Source: Chitinophagaceae bacterium (GTDB lineage: Bacteria; Bacteroidota; Bacteroidia; Chitinophagales; Chitinophagaceae). Taken from it: a DNA stretch of 13,845 bases. Below, piece after piece: positions 7,664 through 13,845 of this stretch. Position 1 is the stretch's first letter, and each line of letters begins with the position of its first letter. Below the pieces are notes generated by a model. That model did not search any database, was not told the origin of the DNA, and was given only the letters and a program-made list of their open reading frames with translations. The stretch covers positions 1 to 13,845 of the forward strand of contig CANHUK010000009.1 of NCBI GenBank assembly GCA_947463755.1. Direction: 5' to 3'. The translations under genes were made by a program, and so were the position numbers.

Positions 7664-10600
7664 TTAGAAATCAAGTCCCATAGAAAAGTACCAGTACGGC
7701 TTTCCGTTGAAGAACCCGCCCATGGGCCAGCCGGCATCCACACGCAGGAAATAACCGAGCAGCGTGCTTCTGGCTCCGAAGCCGTAGCCGCCGAGGAAGG
7801 GGCCGATGCCGCCGGTTTCTACCCGCACCTGTACGGGCGGATTACCATAGAGACTGAACGGACGTCCGATCTTGTCGAACTGGCCATTCCATGCCGTAGC
7901 GAGATCGATGAACTGCACGAGTTGGAAATTGCGCAGGAAGGCGTTGTTTACGGGTCTGCTGAACAGGGTGGTGAAGAGCGGCAATCTGACTTCACTATTC
8001 AAAACGACGGCATTGTTGCCGTTGGCTGCATTCTGCTGGTGCCCGCGCAGGTTCAGTGCGAGCGACTGGAAGGCATAGGCATTGTCGGGATCAGGCTGAT
8101 TTGCGTTGTTGAATTTTGGCGCGATCCAGCCGTCGACACCTCCTACATAATAGATGAGCTTTTGGTTGCCCCATGACATATCGAAGGCGCCACGTCCCGC
8201 CCAGATCAGATTGCGGTAGATCGGCAGGTAATACCTGATGTCACCACCGACATTGATGGTGTTGCGTCCCTGTACATTTCCCTTGACCAGTCGGTTTGCC
8301 AGGTCGACGTACACTTTGTAGCGCAGACCATTCCAGATGTTTAGGGTTGGATTGATGGTGTTGTCGTGCACATATTCCAACCTGGCAAGACCATAGCGGA
8401 GTACTGAGTCGTCATAGCTCAGGGTCGGGGGATAGTTTGCGTCGGTCTTGATCACCACCCGGTCGCTCCGGTAGCCTATCTGCGCGCGTAAGCTGCGCAC
8501 TTCATCGAAAGGATAGGTGATGTTCCCCTGGTATAGATTGGAGAACATCGTGTTGGTCAGGAAGGGTTTGATGGGATCTTTGTTCGGATCGAAGATCGGG
8601 AAGTTGTTTTGTATCTGGCGGAAATAGGTGACACCCCAGTCGATCCGCTTGCGCAGATTCTGATAGGAGGCGAAATAGTCGTTGTCGCGTAAATTGGAAG
8701 CGATCCGGAAGCCGCCAAGGAATTTCACATCCTCGAACAGGTCGGATATCCCCATGCGGATGATACCGTTGACGGCATCTGTGTTAGAGAGATAGATCGG
8801 GCCGGAGCCTCCGCCGTATGGCTGGAATCGATTCACCAGCACGGAGTTGTTGAAGCCTGAAACGACGTAGTCCGATGAAAACCGCATGCGGTAGTCAAAC
8901 ATCCGGGCGGTTTTCAGCAACGGCTCCTTTGGTTTCGGTTCGCTGCTGCCGACGATGATCGCGGACGAGTCGCTCTGCGCATCGAACTCCGACTGAAAAA
9001 TATTGGTCGCCTTGACGCTGTCACGCTTCTGCTCCGGTGTCCGGTAGATGGTCGGGTCGTTGCGTCTGGCCCGTTCTTCATTCATCAGTCTGCGGATATA
9101 ATCGGTCGGTCGGGCGTTGATGTTGCGTCGCTTGAGGACGTCTTCGTTGATCTTCAGTTTATAGAGGAGTTTCAGGTCACCTTCCTGGCGCACTTCGCTG
9201 ACCAGGTTATTGTCGCCTGCGCTTCGGCTTTCTCTCAAACCGCTTTGGTAGTTGGTGATGGGGAATACGTAGGTGCTGTCATCTGTGATGGAGAAGAATC
9301 CGACAGAATCCGGCTCGGGTCGCTCCCAGGCCTTGAGCGTTGAGTCCAGTTCCGCGCGGGAGGGGTTGCGCAGGTATTCTTCCCCGATCTTGATGATGGT
9401 GTCCAGGCCTGCCCGGCGTGTAGAGAAGAAGCCCGCCCATCGGTTGGCGATGCCGTTTTCGTCGCTTACGAAGGTGAAGTGATTACTGTTGTACTGTGTC
9501 GGAAGCCTGGCCTGGCCATACTTGAGTTTCGACAGTTGCGTGATCTGACGGAATTCGCTCTGGTTCCAGTTATCGACCAGGAAGATGTTGAATGGGTGCC
9601 TGGCGGGCAGGACCGTGTCTCCCTTTGGAGCGTCTCCGGCAGGGCGGTTCGAGGAGAAGATGATGCCTGTCTTATTCGGGAATGCCACGAAGTTGGCATC
9701 CAGATCGTCGTAGGGATCGTTTGTGATCTGCTGAACGGTCTGTTCCTTGATCTTGTATACGAAGATGTCCGATTGTCCGTTCTTGACCGCGCTGAGTACG
9801 AGGGTGTTGTTGTCCAGCATGTAGCGCGCGTCCTGGATAAGCTGGAATTCTTCAGGAAGGTCCTGCTTGAAGGTCTTGATCCGGGCCTGCATATCGTACA
9901 CGAACATCCTGATCTTCCCTTCTGCGTTGTATACCACCAGCAACTTGGATCCTTTTGGGTCCCAGGCCATCAGGGGATAGTGCGGATTGATCTCGTTCTG
10001 GTTGTTGAGGACGCCGGCCTTGAGCAGGATCTTGCGTTTGTCTGACAGATCTTCCAGCTCGATCCTGTAGAGGCCGCGGCGGAATTTCACCATGGCATAG
10101 GTCCGGTTCCGCTCGATGGGATTTGCCTGGAAACGATAGTAATCGAGTCCGGGTTTCACCTCCTCGACGGCGACCACGCTGCCGCGGGGTTGGTTGCGGC
10201 GGCCCCGGAGGTCGTTGTTGTACTTGTCTCCCTCCGTTTCCATGAATTCCTTCAGCAGGTCCTTGAACTTTTTCTTGGTGACCTTGAGGCTGGCGGCGTT
10301 CAGGCTTTTGTAAATGCGGGAGAGATAGAGAAAATAGGTGACATTGTCGCTGCGGTAGTTGTTGGCGACAAATCTCCAGAAGGCATGTCCAGCCAGTTCC
10401 GGTTCGCGGAAGGCGAACTGGTAGAATGTACGGTATCTGCCGGAGAGCAGGGCCGACTTCAGCCGGTCGTCCAGTGCCGGATTCCAGGCTTCAGCGGCAT
10501 AGGCCACGTATCCGTCCGTGAGCCATTTCGGCAGGTCTAATAAGGCCTGGTTGCCGGCGAATTCTCCCAGATCGTCACCGAAAAGGAGGTTGTCGACCAG

Positions 10601-11047
10601 CACGCGTGCGAGTCCCTCGCGCACCTGGCGACGGAGATTGGCATGGTTTCCGTCATAATAGACGACCATCTTGTTATTGACCAGCTTGGTAACGCCGCCG
10701 GTGTTCTGCCAATCGATGCCTACGCCGATGTTCGACTGCTTCAAATCGTCAAAGCTATTGTAGATGACCACGTTGGCCCGGCGCTGCAGTCCGTATTCTA
10801 CGAAGTTCTCCAGTTGCGGGAGCTCCTCTTCGGCTACTTGTGCCACGATCTTACCGAGGTTCAGTCCCCCCTGGCTGAAGTAGGTATTGAAATTATTCGT
10901 CTGGTAGTATCTCCATTCGAATTTCTTGTATTGCACCCGGTTCTTTCCGAACGTGACCGTGTTCACCTGCGCGTTGGTGGTCGACCATGTAAGGGCGGAA
11001 AGCGCGGAGGCTGTGATTATTTTTCGTATCATACGCAGGTTCAGCAT
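7664..11047 (-). CDS. Secreted TolB-like propeller / outer-membrane beta-barrel fusion with degenerate peptidase-MA-like region
   Basis: 1127 residues. ATG at 11047; ATG at 11032 (MIRKIITASALSAL) is equally possible and gives a compact signal peptide cut near TNA-QVN. Residues about 45-270 resemble peptidase-MA gluzincins: WRYYQTNNFNTYF, ANVVIYNSFDDL, then LPKWLTDGYVAYAAEAW (172-188). Where HExxH is expected the sequence reads R143-E144-G-L-A147, so the zinc ligands seem lost. Residues about 300-620 contain TolB/PD40-like blades such as QQITNDPYDDLDANF and GIIFSSNRPAGD. From about 720 to the end the sequence looks like an Omp85-like barrel, with RYGLARLEYVHDN, LNLRGHQQN, VVLNSEVRLPLF and the terminal sequence YWYFSMGLDF, whose last residue is phenylalanine as in outer-membrane barrels. 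Probably an outer-membrane protein with a large periplasmic part; the function is not known to me. It is transcribed alone between a terminator and a divergent promoter region. Confidence 0.85.
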   Translation of the reverse strand: MLNLRMIRKIITASALSALTWSTTNAQVNTVTFGKNRVQYKKFEWRYYQTNNFNTYFSQGGLNLGKIVAQVAEEELPQLENFVEYGLQRRANVVIYNSFDDLKQSNIGVGIDWQNTGGVTKLVNNKMVVYYDGNHANLRRQVREGLARVLVDNLLFGDDLGEFAGNQALLDLPKWLTDGYVAYAAEAWNPALDDRLKSALLSGRYRTFYQFAFREPELAGHAFWRFVANNYRSDNVTYFLYLSRIYKSLNAASLKVTKKKFKDLLKEFMETEGDKYNNDLRGRRNQPRGSVVAVEEVKPGLDYYRFQANPIERNRTYAMVKFRRGLYRIELEDLSDKRKILLKAGVLNNQNEINPHYPLMAWDPKGSKLLVVYNAEGKIRMFVYDMQARIKTFKQDLPEEFQLIQDARYMLDNNTLVLSAVKNGQSDIFVYKIKEQTVQQITNDPYDDLDANFVAFPNKTGIIFSSNRPAGDAPKGDTVLPARHPFNIFLVDNWNQSEFRQITQLSKLKYGQARLPTQYNSNHFTFVSDENGIANRWAGFFSTRRAGLDTIIKIGEEYLRNPSRAELDSTLKAWERPEPDSVGFFSITDDSTYVFPITNYQSGLRESRSAGDNNLVSEVRQEGDLKLLYKLKINEDVLKRRNINARPTDYIRRLMNEERARRNDPTIYRTPEQKRDSVKATNIFQSEFDAQSDSSAIIVGSSEPKPKEPLLKTARMFDYRMRFSSDYVVSGFNNSVLVNRFQPYGGGSGPIYLSNTDAVNGIIRMGISDLFEDVKFLGGFRIASNLRDNDYFASYQNLRKRIDWGVTYFRQIQNNFPIFDPNKDPIKPFLTNTMFSNLYQGNITYPFDEVRSLRAQIGYRSDRVVIKTDANYPPTLSYDDSVLRYGLARLEYVHDNTINPTLNIWNGLRYKVYVDLANRLVKGNVQGRNTINVGGDIRYYLPIYRNLIWAGRGAFDMSWGNQKLIYYVGGVDGWIAPKFNNANQPDPDNAYAFQSLALNLRGHQQNAANGNNAVVLNSEVRLPLFTTLFSRPVNNAFLRNFQLVQFIDLATAWNGQFDKIGRPFSLYGNPPVQVRVETGGIGPFLGGYGFGARSTLLGYFLRVDAGWPMGGFFNGKPYWYFSMGLDF

Positions 11048-11127
11048 ACTTTATTAGATTGCCGTTCAACGCCCAACGTTGGGAAATACCAATAAAATTA
11101 GGGATAATCACCCACAAATACCGGACC
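11048..11127. promoter_or_regulatory. Divergent promoter region with 12-base palindrome
   Basis: This 80-base spacer separates the starts of the barrel-fusion gene (minus) and the hydrolase gene (plus), so it must hold both promoters unless they lie inside genes. It contains CCCAACGTTGGG, a perfect 12-base palindrome at 11072-11083, placed 25 bases before the minus-strand start and 45 before the plus-strand start. TAATTTTA on the minus strand (11100-11093) is one mismatch from TAnnTTTG, but the nearest TTTG is only 14 bases upstream, which is too close for a normal pair. An operator role for the palindrome is inference. Confidence 0.4.
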
Positions 11128-11769
11128 ATGCTGCATCTTAACGTTTCATTGTTCAGTCCCATCCAGGAGAATACCTACATCCTGCATAACGATGATGGTC
11201 TTTGTGCCATCATTGACCCCGGATGCTACCATCAGGAGGAGCGTGAGGTCCTCTCTGCCTATATTTCCGATCACAAACTAAGGCCCTTACTGTTGCTCAA
11301 TACGCATTGCCATCTGGACCATGTTTTCGGCAATCGTTATGTCCATGAAACCTATGGACTCGAACTGCACTTACATCCGCTGGAGGAACGCATGCTGGCC
11401 CTGGCGCCGGCCAGTGGTCTGATGTGGAACATGCCTTTCGACAATTATCAGGGGCCCCTCCATCATCTCAAGCCGGGGGAGCCTGTGCTGCTGGGTTCCG
11501 ACAGGCTTGACGTCCTCTTCATGCCCGGTCATTCTCCCGGCAGCGTGGGTTTCTACCATTCCGGCCAGGGTTTCATCATTTCAGGGGATGTGATCTTCAG
11601 GGAAAGTGTCGGGCGGACAGATCTCCCGGGCGGCAGCTTTGAGGTGTTGCAGGAGAGTATCCGTCGGGTGTTGTACACGTTGCCGGATGAGACGGTGGTG
11701 CATTCCGGCCATGGGCCGGAAACGACCATCGGATGGGAAAAGCTTCACAATCCCTACGTACGGCCCTGA
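11128..11769 (+). CDS. Metallo-beta-lactamase-fold hydrolase (glyoxalase II/YcbL-like)
   Basis: 213 residues. ATG at 11128 (MLHLNVSLFSPIQENTYIL) matches the usual family start; the frame is open further upstream, but only through the divergent promoter region. Metal ligands are complete: NTHCHLDH gives His60, His62, Asp64 and His65, PGHSPGSV gives His135, ISGDVIF gives Asp154, and VVHSGHGPETTIGWEK gives His195. The stretch FRESVGRTDLPGG (157-169) and the short C-terminus point to the compact glyoxalase II-like YcbL type and not to the longer classical glyoxalase II with its glutathione-binding tail. It is probably a cytoplasmic thioester hydrolase with two bound metals; the substrate is uncertain. 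It is divergent from the barrel-fusion gene and convergent with the flippase gene, whose stop is 19 bases away; no convincing terminator is seen there. Confidence 0.93.
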   Translation: MLHLNVSLFSPIQENTYILHNDDGLCAIIDPGCYHQEEREVLSAYISDHKLRPLLLLNTHCHLDHVFGNRYVHETYGLELHLHPLEERMLALAPASGLMWNMPFDNYQGPLHHLKPGEPVLLGSDRLDVLFMPGHSPGSVGFYHSGQGFIISGDVIFRESVGRTDLPGGSFEVLQESIRRVLYTLPDETVVHSGHGPETTIGWEKLHNPYVRP

Positions 11770-11788
11770 GGCGACCGGGTGGTGCGGT

Positions 11789-13294
11789 TCATCCCAGGAA
11801 GCGAGAAAGGAGAGGGATCTTCGCCAGTTCGCGGCGTTCGACCCGCACGACCAGTGTTACGAATCCGGCCAGGAGGATGGTGGCCATCCCATGGGTCCAC
11901 CAGATACCCGGGGATACCGATCTGAATCCGTGGTGAATGAGGTACATGAGGACGCAGATCGTCACGTAGGCGGTCATCTTTTTCCAGGCATAGGGGACGG
12001 GATAATGTATCTGTCCGAGCCGGTAACTCCACACCATCATGAGTCCGTAGCATGCCAGTGTCGCCCATGCACAAGCCATATATCCCCAGTGAGGGACCAG
12101 CAGGTAGTTGATCGTCACGGTCACGGCGGCTCCGCCGAGGGTGATCCAGGCGCCGGTCAATGTGCGGTCGGTCAGTTTGTACCAGATCGACAGGTTGTAG
12201 TAGATCCCGAGGAAGATCTTGGCCAGCATAAGGATCGGTACCACACGCAGTCCTTCGAGGTATTCGGGGTGTCTCCGGATGCCCATGAAATGCTTCCAGA
12301 TATCCAGAAACAGGGATACACCCAGGAAGCACAGGCAGCAGACGATCACGAAGAACTTCATCACGCGCGCATAGGTGCGTTGTGCGCCAACCTCTTTGGC
12401 CTGCCGGAAGAAGAAAGGCTCTGCGCCCATCCGGAAGGCCTGGATGAAGAGAACGATGAGCACGGCGAGTTTGTAATTGGCGCTGTAGATCCCGTTGGCG
12501 GATTTTGCGGCCTCCACAGTTCCGTCGAATCGGTTGACGATCATGAAACGGTCGATCGTTTCGTTGATCATCCCGCCGAAACCCACGATCAGCAGGGGGG
12601 CTGCGTAGGTGAGCATCTGCATCAGCAGGCTTCTGTCGATCCGGAAACGAAATCCGCTCCAGCTTTTCCATAGCAGCAGCAGGGTGAAGGCGCTGGCGGC
12701 CAGGTTGGCCAGGAAGACATATCCGATGTCGATCGACGGGTCGAAAAACAGCGCCCAGATGCTGGAAACACCGCGTTCACGATCTCCCTTGCAGAGTACC
12801 AGGAAGAAGATCACCAGCCCCACGTTCAGCAGAATACCCAATATGCGGATGGTTGCGAAGCGGATGGGTCGTCCTTCGTGTCTGAGCCGGGCCATGGGCA
12901 GCACGGCCAGGGTGTCCAGCACCACGATCCACAGCACCCAATGGATATATTCCGGATGGGCTTCCAGTTTCATCAGTTCGGCGATCTGTGGCGTTGGCAG
13001 GAAGAACAGGGCGCCGAGCAGGGCCGAGGTGAAGAGCAGCAGCGTTTGTCCGGTCTGGAAGACAGGATCTTCGGGGCGATCCTTACTGAATCGGAAATAG
13101 GCGGTCTCCATCCCAAAGGTGAAGATGATGTTCAGAAAAGCGGCGTAAGCGAAGAGGATCGAGATTTCACCATATCTTCCGGAGTCGTAAATGCCGGTGA
13201 GCAGCGGGGTGAGCAGGTAGTTGATGAACCGTCCGATGATGCTGCTGAAGCCGTACCAGAAGGTCTGGCCCGCCAGTTTGCCGATGTTTCCCAA
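11789..13294 (-). CDS. Wzx-like polysaccharide flippase (oligosaccharide flippase family)
   Basis: 501 residues with 12-14 predicted membrane segments and short charged loops. The N-terminus, GNIGKLAGQTFWYGFSSI then GRFINYLLTPLLTGIY, is typical of Bacteroidota lipopolysaccharide/O-antigen flippases of the MATE/MOP superfamily; another conserved-looking stretch is FRMGAEPFFF. The start codon is TTG at 13294: the frame is closed by TAA only four codons upstream with no ATG or GTG between, and the conserved N-terminus begins directly at this codon. No Shine-Dalgarno sequence is seen. The protein probably moves lipid-linked oligosaccharides across the inner membrane for capsule, O-antigen or exopolysaccharide synthesis. 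It lies 59 bases after a glycosyltransferase gene on the same strand, which supports that role. The substrate is unknown. Confidence 0.9.
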   Translation of the reverse strand: MGNIGKLAGQTFWYGFSSIIGRFINYLLTPLLTGIYDSGRYGEISILFAYAAFLNIIFTFGMETAYFRFSKDRPEDPVFQTGQTLLLFTSALLGALFFLPTPQIAELMKLEAHPEYIHWVLWIVVLDTLAVLPMARLRHEGRPIRFATIRILGILLNVGLVIFFLVLCKGDRERGVSSIWALFFDPSIDIGYVFLANLAASAFTLLLLWKSWSGFRFRIDRSLLMQMLTYAAPLLIVGFGGMINETIDRFMIVNRFDGTVEAAKSANGIYSANYKLAVLIVLFIQAFRMGAEPFFFRQAKEVGAQRTYARVMKFFVIVCCLCFLGVSLFLDIWKHFMGIRRHPEYLEGLRVVPILMLAKIFLGIYYNLSIWYKLTDRTLTGAWITLGGAAVTVTINYLLVPHWGYMACAWATLACYGLMMVWSYRLGQIHYPVPYAWKKMTAYVTICVLMYLIHHGFRSVSPGIWWTHGMATILLAGFVTLVVRVERRELAKIPLLSRFLG

Positions 13295-13353
13295 TCGCGG
13301 ATGCTTTTAGGATGTGAAAATAAGTCGAAGCGTGGAGATTGCACGCCCGGCCA

Positions 13354-13845
13354 TCATGCTTCGTAGAATCGGATGAAATTTTCTCGCTGCACTTCGAGGG
13401 AGAATTGTTTTTTCACCCGTTCGGAGGCTGCTGTACCGATCCTTTTGAGTTCCCCGGGATCCGTGTTCAATACCTCCCGGATGCATTGATGCAGGAGATC
13501 CGGACGGAAGGATTCCACCACCCAGCCCGTCTCGCCGTGCAAAACGTTTTCGGGCAGGCCCTCTGCATCCGACACGATGCAGAGCTTTTCCATCAGTTGT
13601 GCTTCGAGTACGGCGTTGCAGAAGCCCTCCTGCACGCTGTATTGCAGGTAGATATCACAGCCTCGAAGGAGGGACATGGTTTCGCGGTGGGATTGCTTTC
13701 CGGTCAGTACCACCTCTTCCTGCAGGCCGAAGGTGCTGCGCAGGTAGAGCAGCTCCTCGAGTTCCTCGCCTTCGCCAATGATGTGGTACGTGAAGCGCAC
13801 CCCTTCGGCTTTTAGGAGTTGGAGGGCCTTCAGCACGTGCGGATA
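13354..13845 (-). CDS. GT4-like glycosyltransferase, C-terminal part (5' end outside window)
   Basis: 163 residues are visible, open to the window edge (first residues YPHVLKALQLLK); perhaps 200 or more N-terminal residues lie beyond it. The visible part is the nucleotide-sugar-binding half of a GT-B enzyme: FTYHIIGEGEELEEL, VVLTGKQSH, CDIYLQYSVQEGFCNAVLE with the EGFCNAVLE form of the E-x7-E motif, then GLPENVLHGETGWVV, and a terminal helix with SERVKKQFSLEVQ. Such enzymes transfer a sugar from an activated donor in the cytoplasm during synthesis of a surface polysaccharide or glycolipid. It is upstream of and codirectional with the flippase, so the two probably belong to one polysaccharide locus continuing past the right edge. 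Donor and acceptor cannot be named. Confidence 0.9.
   Translation of the reverse strand, partial: YPHVLKALQLLKAEGVRFTYHIIGEGEELEELLYLRSTFGLQEEVVLTGKQSHRETMSLLRGCDIYLQYSVQEGFCNAVLEAQLMEKLCIVSDAEGLPENVLHGETGWVVESFRPDLLHQCIREVLNTDPGELKRIGTAASERVKKQFSLEVQRENFIRFYEA

Noticed and set aside
9479..10045. 188-codon open frame on the plus strand, rich in Val, Leu, Asp and Glu
   Set aside because: It is the complement of the propeller region of the 1127-residue gene; the composition is what antisense reading of that gene produces, and no domain is visible.
11770..11788. Possible terminator between the convergent hydrolase and flippase genes
   Set aside because: Only a 4-base ACCG/CGGT stem can be drawn, without a U-rich run, so it is not a credible terminator.
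11606..12673. 355-codon open frame on the plus strand, rich in Asp, Glu, His and Gly
   Set aside because: It overlaps the end of the hydrolase gene in another frame and is then antisense to the flippase; its composition mirrors a membrane-protein gene read backwards.
1..13845. Defence system, mobile element, CRISPR array or RNA gene
   Set aside because: I looked on both strands for repeat-spacer structure, transposase motifs, tRNA-like folds and defence effectors. The genes present are ordinary metabolic and envelope genes with no such signals.

Overview
The window most likely comes from a GC-rich member of the Bacteroidota, with the Chitinophagales (Chitinophagaceae-like) as the best guess. 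This rests on protein type, not on any marker RNA. Supporting features are a PurH N-terminus of the SVFYKDGL type, a short ComEC with no zinc-site signature, a TolB-like/outer-membrane-barrel fusion ending in phenylalanine, a LutB whose cluster region reads CGNCTEVC, a polysaccharide deacetylase with a DUF7033-like N-terminal region, and mostly absent Shine-Dalgarno sequences. All assignments come from reading the translated sequence; no search was run.

Layout: (1) 1-2208, plus strand: the C-terminal part of a LutB-type iron-sulfur protein, whose stop overlaps the start of a polysaccharide deacetylase-family gene (ATGA). (2) 6835-2185, minus strand: comEC, purH and a DMT/EamA permease in tight tandem, probably one transcript. 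The permease converges on and overlaps the deacetylase gene by 24 bases. (3) 7029-7586, plus strand: a predicted lipoprotein histidine phosphatase, followed by a long perfect hairpin that probably terminates transcription from both sides. (4) 11047-7664, minus strand: a 1127-residue secreted protein combining a degenerate peptidase-MA-like region, a TolB-like propeller and a C-terminal outer-membrane barrel. (5) An 80-base divergent spacer with a 12-base palindrome, then 11128-11769, plus strand: a glyoxalase II-like metallo-beta-lactamase-fold hydrolase. (6) 13845-11789, minus strand: the C-terminal end of a GT4-like glycosyltransferase followed by a Wzx-like polysaccharide flippase starting at TTG, apparently the edge of a surface-polysaccharide locus.

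Together these are mainly housekeeping and cell-envelope genes: lactate oxidation, purine synthesis, DNA uptake, metabolite export, outer-membrane assembly or surface functions, and polysaccharide handling. I see no tRNA, rRNA, CRISPR array, transposase, phage gene or toxin-antitoxin pair. I did not find a convincing new multi-gene system. The most unusual object is the 1127-residue fusion protein, whose peptidase-like region appears to have lost its metal ligands. Every non-coding gap in the window is shorter than 300 bases.
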